From an uncultured Clostridia bacterium (GTDB lineage: Bacteria > Bacillota > Clostridia > Oscillospirales > CAG-272), in contig CAJGCT010000034.1 of assembly GCA_904501985.1 (NCBI GenBank), positions 1 to 20,748 of the forward strand: a stretch of DNA of 20,748 nt. The letters run 5' to 3'. Shown here piece after piece: positions 14,182 to 20,748 of this stretch. Position 1 is the first letter of the stretch, and each line of letters starts with the position of its first letter. A program made the position numbers and the translations under genes. The notes beneath the pieces were generated by a model, which was given only the letters and a program-made list of their open reading frames with translations, did no database searches and was not told where the DNA came from.

Positions 14182-14918
14182 GTTTTTTAGCTGTTACCGA
14201 AGCCCTCTTTGAGGGCTTCGGTGTTACTTGTCTGCTATTTGCCCTGACGCTTGTATTTTCTCTTCCTTTGGGACTTGTAATAGCTTTTGGCTCGATGTCA
14301 AAGTTCAGACCATTTGTGTGGCTGCAAAGCCTCAAGTCCTACGAGCGTCTGTCAAAATTCAAGCCTGTTGTTTGGCTGTCGAATTTTAAGCTTATTTCGT
14401 GGCTTTGCAGAGTTTTCGTGTGGATAATTCGCGGAACTCCGCTTATGCTTCAGTTGTTTGTGGTATTCTATGTTCCCGGTCTGCTATTCAAGGTACAACT
14501 GTTCACCGGCGACAACGGAAGATTTACGGCGGCACTTGTGGCGTTTGTCATAAACTACGCCTGCTATTTCTCCGAAATATACAGAGGCGGTATTCAGGGA
14601 ATCCCGAAGGGACAGTATGAGGCGGCACAGGTGCTTGGCATGACCCCCGGTGAAACATTTTTCAGTGTTATACTTATGCAGGTAGTGAAGCGCATACTCG
14701 CTCCCATAAGCAACGAGGTCATTACACTCGTCAAGGATACATCTCTTGCACGCGTTATTGCGGTGGCGGAGATATTCTTCGTCAACGAAATGGACTATCT
14801 TGCCTACGGTGTGGTTTGGCCTCTCTTCTATATAGCCGTGTTCTTCCTCATTTTTGTAGGCGTTCTTACGCTGTTCTTCGGCTGGTGCGAAAAGAAGCTG
14901 GATTATTACAAGGTGTGA
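14178..14918 (+). CDS. Amino-acid ABC transporter permease
   Basis: This 246-residue inner-membrane permease (HisM/GlnP type) forms the import channel for the binding protein before it. The coupling EAA loop is seen as GQYEAAQVLGMTPGE, and RGTPLMLQLF is the usual conserved motif of the third helix region. It overlaps the upstream stop codon by the ATGA junction and ends 9 bases before the ATPase. Two oddities: a perfect 12-base-pair hairpin lies inside codons 7-15, and the first cytoplasmic loop holds an 18-residue tandem duplication (residues 41-58 and 59-76, both SKFxPxVWL) not usual for the family. Total length is slightly above the common 215-230, which the duplication accounts for. Confidence 0.9.
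   Translation: MSFLAVTEALFEGFGVTCLLFALTLVFSLPLGLVIAFGSMSKFRPFVWLQSLKSYERLSKFKPVVWLSNFKLISWLCRVFVWIIRGTPLMLQLFVVFYVPGLLFKVQLFTGDNGRFTAALVAFVINYACYFSEIYRGGIQGIPKGQYEAAQVLGMTPGETFFSVILMQVVKRILAPISNEVITLVKDTSLARVIAVAEIFFVNEMDYLAYGVVWPLFYIAVFFLIFVGVLTLFFGWCEKKLDYYKV
14196..14222 (+). promoter_or_regulatory. Perfect intragenic hairpin at the start of the permease gene
   Basis: ACCGAAGCCCTC (14196-14207), loop TTT, GAGGGCTTCGGT (14211-14222). No U tract follows. It lies 15 bases after the binding-protein stop. Stems placed between a binding-protein gene and its permease often protect the upstream message from 3' decay and so raise the binding protein relative to the permease; here the stem is inside the next coding region. 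Confidence 0.6.
14298..14405 (+). repeat. 54-base tandem duplication inside the permease gene
   Basis: Two 54-base units (14298-14351, 14352-14405) encode SKFRPFVWLQSLKSYERL and SKFKPVVWLSNFKLISWL. The DNA copies have diverged considerably, so the duplication is not recent, but the frame and start motif are kept. Confidence 0.65.
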
Positions 14919-14927
14919 GGTGACGGT

Positions 14928-15728
14928 ATGGCATATCTTGAAGTTAAAAATCTCAAAAAGTCTTTCGGAAATACCACCGTTCTCCACGGCATAGATTTCA
15001 CAATGGAGAAAGGCGAGGTGGTTGCGGTCATCGGTTCATCCGGCGGCGGCAAGACCACATTCCTTCGTTGTCTTAATTTCCTTGAAATGGCAAACGAGGG
15101 TAGAATTAAAATCGAGGGCGGATTTACCTTTGATGCTGATACGACATACACATCTGCCGAAATACGTGAGATGAGACTTAAGATGGGACTTGTGTTCCAA
15201 TCCTTTAATCTCTTCCCTCAATATTCGGCACTTGAAAACGTTTGTATGCCGCTTAAGCTTCGTACCAAAGCTAAGATACGCTCGGAGCTTCCCTTCGGCA
15301 GAGCACGCCGTGCGGCTATTACCGAGGCGATTGAAAAGGACAAAGAGCGTGCAAAGAAACTTCTCGCAGAGGTAGGGCTTGCGGACAAAATGGCAAATTA
15401 CCCCTGTCAGCTTTCCGGCGGACAGCAGCAGCGTGTGGCTATAGCCCGTGCACTTGCACAGGAGCCGGCTATACTGTGCTTCGACGAGCCTACGAGTGCC
15501 CTTGACCCTGAGCTTACGGGCGAAGTGCTTCGCGTTATAAAAGAGCTCCGCGAGCGCGGACGGACAATGCTTATTGTAACTCACGAGATGGAATTTGCAA
15601 GAAGTGTTGCTGACCGTGTGGTGTTCTTCGCTGACGGAGTTATAGAAGAAGAAGGTACTCCTGCAGAGTTGTTTACAAATCCCAAATCTCCGAAAACTGC
15701 GGCATTCCTGCAGCACAGCGGAGTTTAA
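14928..15728 (+). CDS. Amino-acid ABC transporter ATP-binding protein (GlnQ/HisP type)
   Basis: This 266-residue ATPase drives the importer. Walker A is GSSGGGKT at 36-43, the Q-loop Gln91, signature LSGGQ at 162-166, Walker B with Asp186-Glu187, and the H-loop His219. About 25 extra residues, basic and helical, lie between the Q-loop and the signature (about 113-140, KIRSELPFGRARRAA), making it longer than the usual 240. GAGGTGA at 14917-14923 precedes the ATG. It is the last gene of the operon, closed by a strong terminator. All three parts of a type I importer are present, so the operon looks functional. Confidence 0.93.
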   Translation: MAYLEVKNLKKSFGNTTVLHGIDFTMEKGEVVAVIGSSGGGKTTFLRCLNFLEMANEGRIKIEGGFTFDADTTYTSAEIREMRLKMGLVFQSFNLFPQYSALENVCMPLKLRTKAKIRSELPFGRARRAAITEAIEKDKERAKKLLAEVGLADKMANYPCQLSGGQQQRVAIARALAQEPAILCFDEPTSALDPELTGEVLRVIKELRERGRTMLIVTHEMEFARSVADRVVFFADGVIEEEGTPAELFTNPKSPKTAAFLQHSGV

Positions 15729-15739
15729 TAAAGAAAGAT

Positions 15740-15775
15740 CGAGGCATCCGTTACTTCGGATGCCTCGTGTTTTTT
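15740..15775. terminator. Terminator between convergent importer operon and TraX gene
   Basis: An 11-base-pair stem (CGAGGCATCCG, 15740-15750, with 15757-15767), loop TTACTT, then TG and a T run. On the minus strand the stem is followed by ATCTTTCTTTATT, so it may also serve the convergent TraX gene, whose stop lies at 15774-15776. Confidence 0.88.
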
Positions 15776-16520
15776 ATTTTATAAGTACCGATATAAGTTC
15801 GAGAATAAACAGGTGTACAGGATAGAAAATGTAGAAGAAATATTTCATCTTATACTTGCCGCGCTTGCCGGAGTAGAGGAACAGGATCGGTATTGAAAGC
15901 AGAGAATATGTCTGCAAGCCGCCAATGCCGCCGAGCTTGTAACAGAGGTACAAAAGTCCTATACCAAGCATGAAAACGCTTACGGGAATACAGTTGAAAC
16001 GCTTGAAGAACTTCGGAGCGGTGTCGGGAATGTTGACTGTGGCTGCAAATACGGGAAGCAGACATCCGTAAAGGTTATAATCTACGTTGAAACGGTTTAC
16101 AAATATGTATGTACCTGCAACAGTCGCCAGAAATACAAGTGCCGCAAATGCTTTTTTTAGGAGGGAAGCATCCTTTGCAAAAAACATCTTGTAAAAATAC
16201 TGCAGGGCGTATATCATTATTATTGACAGCGAGAACGTTACGAGAATACACATTTTCGTAGTGCCGTCGTACAGATAATATACAACCTGGTATATAAAAG
16301 CGAGAGCTGCTATTGTGAAAAGATAGCGCTTTTTGTTTTTTGTGTACTTACACCCCTCGGCTATCATAAAAGCGAAGATAGGCATAGCCAGGCGTCCTAT
16401 TATCCGAAGAAAACGGTACTGCGGAAGAAGAATATAACCTATGTGGTCAATAAGCATTGTTACTGCCGCGATTATCTTTAGCGTGTTTCCGTTAATAAAG
16501 CCTAACTTGTAATTTGTCAT
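15774..16520 (-). CDS. TraX-family integral membrane protein
   Basis: A 248-residue multi-pass protein matching the TraX family, named after the F-plasmid pilin N-acetylase but widespread as chromosomal genes of unknown role in Clostridia. Landmarks are the N-terminal LKIIAAVTMLIDHIGY with the conserved Asp-His, RIIGRLAMPIFAFMIAEG, and the C-terminal KYFFYIFYPVHLFIL. About seven or eight hydrophobic segments follow. The minus-strand start has GAGG about 10 bases upstream. A TATAAT on the minus strand near 16562-16567 has no good -35, so the promoter is uncertain. No conjugation genes are near, so a role in acetylating a surface or membrane molecule is more likely than pilin modification; this is inference. 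Confidence 0.85.
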   Translation of the reverse strand: MTNYKLGFINGNTLKIIAAVTMLIDHIGYILLPQYRFLRIIGRLAMPIFAFMIAEGCKYTKNKKRYLFTIAALAFIYQVVYYLYDGTTKMCILVTFSLSIIMIYALQYFYKMFFAKDASLLKKAFAALVFLATVAGTYIFVNRFNVDYNLYGCLLPVFAATVNIPDTAPKFFKRFNCIPVSVFMLGIGLLYLCYKLGGIGGLQTYSLLSIPILFLYSGKRGKYKMKYFFYIFYPVHLFILELISVLIK

Positions 16521-16671
16521 GACTTAAAACCTCATTTTCGTATTTTATGGTACAATACCGTAATTATATCATAAATTTTCTAAAAAATCTATAGTTACAA
16601 CAAAAAAATAAAATTATTTTCGGGCATTATTTTTGAAGTATAGAAAAAATGACTAAAATAGCAAAATATGC

Positions 16672-16700
16672 TTGACAACAGAAGGGTAGTGTGATATAAT
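16672..16700 (+). promoter_or_regulatory. Sigma-A promoter for the large secreted protein
   Basis: TTGACA (16672-16677), 17 bases, TATAAT (16695-16700) with TGA before the -10. The leader of about 75 bases has a small hairpin (TAGCC/GGCTA, 16722-16738). The AT-rich stretch 16521-16671 holds nothing else I can name. Confidence 0.9.
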
Positions 16701-16781
16701 TACACTGTGCTTGTTGCATTTTAGCCTATTCAAGGCTATAAGCAAAAAATTGAGGAAAAATTTTTTAGAGGAGAATTTATT

Positions 16782-19580
16782 ATGAAGACTAAGAGAATTC
16801 TTTCGGCGCTTCTCTCGGCAACACTTGTACTGTCAAGTCTGCCGCTGATGGCGTCAAACGGTGCAGATAATGACACCGAAGCTGCTGAAAACCTGCTTGG
16901 CAGTGTTACGCCGACTGTTGCAGATGGCTCTGTTTCGGCAAAGGCTGACGCAGATAGTACTATCGGCGACTATTACCTCCGCATTTCTAACAGAAGCAAC
17001 AGAGACAATTATGCCTACTATAATATTGGTTCTGCACCTGCTGCAGGCACATACTACATTTCCTTTGATGCGCGTATGACAACCGACGGTATTGGCGTTA
17101 AGGATAGTATTAAAAACAGTAAAGAGGCTAAATATCTCAAGCTTCGTGTAAGAAACGGCTCAAGTTCGCAGAATAGAAATTATTGGATCCCCACGAACAA
17201 TTGCGATCCGGATGTATCAAAGTCAGCTTACACTAAAACTGATCTCAAAAACAACGGTACGTATGTGCTTCTTGAACAGGATTGGAAGCATTATGAGCTC
17301 GAGTATATTAACGTAGCCAAGGGCGACGCTCTTGCGTTCTACGCTTGGGGAAGCACATCTAACAGATATGCGCAGTCTTTTGATATTGACAATTTCAAGG
17401 TGTGGTATGTGGATGGTTCAGGTACACACCCTGTAAACGGCGAGAACGGCTATACCTTTGAGTCAGACAACAAAGAGAATGAGCACTTCACAACAGCATC
17501 TTATTATAATGTAACGTTTACAAGAACAGAGGCTGAAAATTATCAGAGAGCCGAGCTTTCATCGGGCAAAGATATGACTATTGTTTATACCTTTGGCGAA
17601 AACGGTGCCGGCATTGAGATTGAACCCGGTGTATATGAGCTTGACGGCGATATCCGCTGCGGAGGCTTCATTGCTGATATCCTTTCCGATTATGTGGCAT
17701 CGCCAGCAAAGGACACTTTTGTATACGACAGTGCTGTTGATGTAACCGTTACAGTATATGTTGGTGAAGAGTCGTACACGCTTATATCGAATCTTAAAAC
17801 AGACACTGCATGGAAGAACATTGGCGACAAGGCTGAGCTTATGGCAATTCCCGAAAGCGGACTTCTTAAAAAAATTGAGATAAAGGCAGTCAACAGAAGC
17901 TCCAATGTGGTTGATAAAAATAATCCCGTTACCAACCCCAACCTGCCTGTTGACATAAAGAATATGTCCCTTATTAGAAAGGACGATTCCACGACAGAGC
18001 TTGATAAGGCTGATGACAATCTTCTTTCCGGTGTAACTGTAAGCTCTCAGGGTAACATTACAGTTTCTGATCCTTACCTCTATGTTCCGGAGCGCCCAAC
18101 GTCTGTGGCGGACTTTGTTACATTTACCATTGCTGAGAAAGTTCTTGCCAAAACTTACTATGTAAGTTTTGATGCACGTCTTTCCGCAGATTCCAAGAAC
18201 AATGCTACCTTAATTCGTCTACAGATTCCTAGTAAAGATGGTATTAAAATCGAAGAAGCTCAGCCTAACGGTTGGCCGGCTAGTGGAAAAACTGATGTAG
18301 CTATGAACGAACAGTATGTTGTTCCGCTTCTCGGTGAGAATTTTACCATGAATTTCCCTGGATGGTCGGTTGCCGCTGATGGTAAATATTTCCCTCTATT
18401 CAAACTTGAGAAGGGAAATGAATGGGTACACTTCGAGGGTCAGTTTACTCCTATCGAAGCTGCGAATAAGAGCCTCCGACTCACAATTAACAAGGGTAAT
18501 GGCACCTTCGTTGAGCCTATTGACGTTGCAAACTTCAAGGTTTGGAACGATGCAGGCGTGATTTACTCCAGCGACTTCCGTGACGGTGTTGACGAGACTG
18601 TAAAAGGTAATTCCGTTGTTCCTTCTGTTGTTCCTTCTATTATGAGCGTAGCGGCTGTTCCCGGTCTTAACACCGAGGCGAAATATGATACATCCGCTAT
18701 AAATGCAAGAAGCGGCATTTATACCTTTAGAGCAGACGTGAGCGGCACTGCAAATGCAGTTGTTGAGTTTGTGCTCAGCGACGGTCAGGTTATCACCTCC
18801 GACAGCTTTGCTTTGAGTGCTGACAAAAACACTGCTGTAAGTGCTTCTGTTGAAATTGAAAGCGGCGTTTCCATAACCTCTATAAGCATCAAGGCTGATG
18901 CTTCTGCGGCACTTAACATTTCCGGCGCCGGTCTTACCTACAGAGAATCTGACGACGGCAACGATATCCCCAATATCGGTATTATCATGGTGCTTCTTCT
19001 TAAGAAGCAGGGTGGTGCTAATGAAGAGGTAAAGCCTGAGGTAGAGCCTGAGGTAAAGCCTGAGGCAGAGAGCAACCTTATTGCTAACGGCGACTTTGCT
19101 GCTGCTCCCGAGATCGTTAAGGAAGGCCTCGATACTACTAAGACTGCTTGGTTTGCAAATGCTGGTGAAGACTATCACTACGATGCTAATGGCGCGGCTT
19201 TAAAGGATCAGCCCAAGTACTACCACGATCACAATGTTGCATGGAACGAGGACGGCTATGTTACCGTTACCGGCAGAGAATTCAACCTCAGAAAAGTATA
19301 TTTCAGCACAGGTCTTACTCTTGAGCCCGGCGACTATATGCTCAGCGTTGACTGCAAGACTGCGAATAGTGGTGAAAAGTCCAATATTCGTATAGCGGCT
19401 GATAAGCTGTTCAATGCAGCTGCAGCGGATGCGTTCAATATATCAAACGAATGGTTTACAAAGACTATTGAGTTTACCGTAACCGAGGCTACTCCTCTTA
19501 CTCTTGGCTTCTACGGCGGACCCAACGCAAGCTTTATACATGATTTCTGTGTTGACAACGTTGTTCTTATCAAGAAATAA
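16782..19580 (+). CDS. Large secreted modular protein with carbohydrate-binding-like domains
   Basis: A 932-residue exported protein. A signal peptide covers residues 1-24 (cut probably after LMA). Two similar modules follow: 37-215 and 412-597 both start ENLL/DNLL, carry a TYYxSFDAR strand and end in xNFKVW, the pattern of CBM4/9 or CenC-like jelly-roll domains. Each is followed by a second segment (about 230-380 and 608-728), giving an A-B-A-B layout. Then come IPNIG, a short hydrophobic run and Lys-Lys (731-742), a charged V(K/E)PE linker (749-763), and a third jelly-roll-like module (ESNLIANGDF to the end). No catalytic domain and no wall anchor at the C-terminus are evident. It could bind host or plant glycans or the cell's own wall. 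AGAGGAGA precedes the ATG. I recognise no named family for the whole. Confidence 0.75.
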   Translation: MKTKRILSALLSATLVLSSLPLMASNGADNDTEAAENLLGSVTPTVADGSVSAKADADSTIGDYYLRISNRSNRDNYAYYNIGSAPAAGTYYISFDARMTTDGIGVKDSIKNSKEAKYLKLRVRNGSSSQNRNYWIPTNNCDPDVSKSAYTKTDLKNNGTYVLLEQDWKHYELEYINVAKGDALAFYAWGSTSNRYAQSFDIDNFKVWYVDGSGTHPVNGENGYTFESDNKENEHFTTASYYNVTFTRTEAENYQRAELSSGKDMTIVYTFGENGAGIEIEPGVYELDGDIRCGGFIADILSDYVASPAKDTFVYDSAVDVTVTVYVGEESYTLISNLKTDTAWKNIGDKAELMAIPESGLLKKIEIKAVNRSSNVVDKNNPVTNPNLPVDIKNMSLIRKDDSTTELDKADDNLLSGVTVSSQGNITVSDPYLYVPERPTSVADFVTFTIAEKVLAKTYYVSFDARLSADSKNNATLIRLQIPSKDGIKIEEAQPNGWPASGKTDVAMNEQYVVPLLGENFTMNFPGWSVAADGKYFPLFKLEKGNEWVHFEGQFTPIEAANKSLRLTINKGNGTFVEPIDVANFKVWNDAGVIYSSDFRDGVDETVKGNSVVPSVVPSIMSVAAVPGLNTEAKYDTSAINARSGIYTFRADVSGTANAVVEFVLSDGQVITSDSFALSADKNTAVSASVEIESGVSITSISIKADASAALNISGAGLTYRESDDGNDIPNIGIIMVLLLKKQGGANEEVKPEVEPEVKPEAESNLIANGDFAAAPEIVKEGLDTTKTAWFANAGEDYHYDANGAALKDQPKYYHDHNVAWNEDGYVTVTGREFNLRKVYFSTGLTLEPGDYMLSVDCKTANSGEKSNIRIAADKLFNAAAADAFNISNEWFTKTIEFTVTEATPLTLGFYGGPNASFIHDFCVDNVVLIKK

Positions 19581-19598
19581 TCAAATACTGATATTTGC

Positions 19599-19630
19599 CC
19601 CCTCTGCCTTACGGCAGAGGGGCTTTCTTT
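19599..19630 (+). terminator. Intrinsic terminator after the large secreted protein
   Basis: CCCCTCTGCC (19599-19608), loop TTAC, GGCAGAGGGG (19613-19622), then CTTTCTTT. The following 19631-19780 has no gene; a TTGACA at 19704-19709 lacks a matching -10. Confidence 0.9.
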
Positions 19631-19781
19631 ACAATATCTTTAGAATGTGCTTTGCTTGATATATGACCATTAAACCAAAGCTGTCACGACGGTTTATGAA
19701 TGCTTGACACAAATAACAAAATGTAAATTGGAAATGCAATCAAACGTTCCATAAATATTCATTTAGAGGCACAAATGTACA

Positions 19782-19810
19782 TATACAATTGGGCGTATTT
19801 TTGCTATAAT
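19782..19810 (+). promoter_or_regulatory. Promoter for the repeat-bearing secreted protein
   Basis: TATAAT (19805-19810) with TGC before it as an extended -10. The -35 at 17 bases is TATACA (19782-19787), four of six consensus bases. The transcript would have a leader of about 105 bases. Confidence 0.7.
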
Positions 19811-19822
19811 TATTATGTCAAC

Positions 19823-19883
19823 GAGAAACGTTTTACGGCCGTAATTCATCTTTCTCAAAACGGATTTTAGCCGCGGCGCGGCT
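19823..19883 (+). promoter_or_regulatory. Structured 5' leader with competing helices
   Basis: GAGAAA (19823-19828) can pair with TTTCTC (19851-19856) around a 12-base palindrome TTACGGCCGTAA (19833-19844). Alternatively CGTTTT (19829-19834) can pair with AAAACG (19857-19862). A separate GC stem AGCCGC/GCGGCT lies at 19869-19883. It matches no riboswitch class I know; it may stabilise the message. Confidence 0.4.
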
Positions 19884-19922
19884 GAATCATACCAAATTTA
19901 ATTTTACGAAGGGAAAATAATC

Positions 19923-20748
19923 ATGAAGAAATTTGCTACTATGTTCCTCGCAGCAGCTCTTTCTCTGAGCCTTCTCGCAGTTGGCGCAAGCGCTGATTTC
20001 GACGGAGCTATCAAGAAGGGCACCGCTAAGGTTGACGGCGTTCTTGATGACGCTTACAACTATTCTTTCAGCCTCAAGGATCTCGGTACTGCAGCTAACG
20101 CCTACGGCACTGAGTGGAACAACACCGCTAAGGCTGACGTATACTTCCTCTATGACGACACCACTCTTTACATCTGCGCTCTCGTTGAGGATGACGATGT
20201 TCTTACCAAGGGTGAGACTTTCGCTATCGGAAACAACCCCTATGCTAACGATAACATCGAGTTCAGACTTTCTCTTGACGGTTCTCCTACAGATACCATC
20301 AAGGTAGCAGTTGACGCTTACGGCTACGCTTGCTACGGTCTTGTTGATCACTACGACAGAATCGACTACTCCTCTATCGCTTACGCTACCACCTACACCG
20401 AGACCAGCTATGTTGTTGAAGTAGGTATCCCCTGCACCAAGGGTGAGCTTGACATGATCAAGACCGGTAAGCTCGGCTTCACCTATCAGCTCAACGATAT
20501 CAACGCTGAGGGTAAGCATCAGAACCACACCACCTCTTTCCAGGGCGAAGCAGTTAAGATGCCTGTATTCGTAGCTCTCTCTAACGAGGCTGCTACCGCA
20601 GGTGCAACCACCACCCCTGCAGCTCCTTCTACCGGTGATACTACCACCACTCCTGCAGCTCCCTCTACCGGTGATACTACCACCACTCCTGCAGCTCCCT
20701 CTACCGGTGATACTACCACCACTCCTGCAGCTCCCTCTACCGGTGATA
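19923..20748 (+). CDS. Secreted CBM9/DOMON-like protein with Thr/Pro repeats (3' end outside window)
   Basis: The frame begins at ATG 19923 (GAAGGG about 10 bases before) and stays open to the window end. A signal peptide (MKKFATMFLAAALSLSLLAV, cut near GASA) is followed by a sugar-binding-like domain of about 190 residues: AKVDGVLDDAY, VYFLYDDTTLYICALVEDDDV, NDNIEFRLS and YQLNDIN are the strand motifs of CBM9/DOMON-type domains. After residue 227 a low-complexity tail repeats DTTTTPAAPSTG. Codon use is strongly biased to GCT, CTC, TTC, AAC, TAC and ACC, unlike most genes here, which suggests very high expression. The tail looks like a wall-spanning stalk; whether a wall anchor follows cannot be seen. 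An abundant surface glycan-binding protein is the best guess. Confidence 0.8.
   Translation, partial: MKKFATMFLAAALSLSLLAVGASADFDGAIKKGTAKVDGVLDDAYNYSFSLKDLGTAANAYGTEWNNTAKADVYFLYDDTTLYICALVEDDDVLTKGETFAIGNNPYANDNIEFRLSLDGSPTDTIKVAVDAYGYACYGLVDHYDRIDYSSIAYATTYTETSYVVEVGIPCTKGELDMIKTGKLGFTYQLNDINAEGKHQNHTTSFQGEAVKMPVFVALSNEAATAGATTTPAAPSTGDTTTTPAAPSTGDTTTTPAAPSTGDTTTTPAAPSTGD
20604..20748 (+). repeat. 36-base in-frame tandem repeats
   Basis: A degenerate 33-base first copy (20604-20636) is followed by three identical 36-base units (20637-20672, 20673-20708, 20709-20744) and the first bases of another. Each unit encodes DTTTTPAAPSTG. Base-for-base identity, including silent positions, points to recent expansion by slippage or recombination. 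The array continues past the window. Confidence 0.95.

Noticed and set aside
15774..16520. TraX as evidence of a conjugative element
   Set aside because: TraX-family genes are common on chromosomes of Clostridia, and no relaxase, type IV secretion or integrase gene is present.
18396..19178. Minus-strand 260-codon open frame inside the large secreted gene
   Set aside because: Shadow of the repetitive coding strand; no ribosome binding site and no recognisable domain.
19704..19732. Promoter with TTGACA at 19704
   Set aside because: No acceptable -10 at 16-18 bases; TAAATT is only 14 bases away.
19887..20722. Minus-strand open frames opposite the repeat-bearing gene
   Set aside because: They arise from the biased codons and repeats of the plus-strand gene; a signal peptide and domain motifs are on the plus strand.
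20604..20748. CRISPR array
   Set aside because: The repeats are directly contiguous, have no unique spacers and are in frame within a coding region.

Overview
The window looks like chromosomal DNA from an anaerobic Gram-positive bacterium of class Clostridia (Bacillota), probably a gut Oscillospirales/Ruminococcaceae-type organism. This rests on purine-rich ribosome binding sites, sigma-A promoters with 17-base spacers and TGn extended -10 elements, U-tract terminators, a T-box riboswitch, a lipoprotein signal, an SPQTG wall-sorting tail, and anaerobe-type genes (rubredoxin, ferritin, MetH with separate reactivation protein). The taxonomic call is inference. No transposase, phage gene, CRISPR array, tRNA or rRNA was seen.

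Layout. 1-3723: the 3' part of a wall-anchored surface protein, an LCP-family ligase and an EpsC/CapD-type membrane dehydratase, suggesting cell-envelope glycopolymer synthesis. 3793-6910: a two-gene methionine synthase operon in which the reactivation domain is a separate protein encoded before MetH. 7114-8751: ferritin, rubredoxin (54 codons) and a ZIP metal transporter, an iron/redox group. 8831-10115: a cytoplasmic Asp-box (sialidase-like) propeller protein. 10183-12048: a T-box leader that fits tRNA-Trp, then a long leader holding a second hairpin, two very short reading frames and a three-way-junction element, then an orphan trpB. 12053-13203 (minus): a protein of unknown function with weak resemblance to a degenerate histidine kinase, with a terminator-like hairpin in its leader. 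13262-15728: a complete amino-acid ABC importer (lipoprotein, permease, ATPase). 15774-16520 (minus): a TraX-family membrane protein. 16672-19580: a 932-residue secreted modular protein. 19782-end: a secreted protein with a CBM9/DOMON-like domain and a run of 36-base repeats, cut off by the window end.

How they fit together. Most units are ordinary housekeeping or surface functions. The least ordinary stretch is the roughly 600-base leader of trpB: a Trp-type T-box in front of trpB alone suggests rescue of tryptophan from indole and serine when charged tRNA-Trp is low, and the elements between T-box and trpB are not part of a standard T-box. Other unexplained structures are a perfect hairpin inside the start of the permease gene, an 18-residue duplication in that permease, a palindrome at a candidate upstream ferritin promoter, and a leader with competing helices before the last gene. 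I found no convincing defence system or wholly new multi-gene system.
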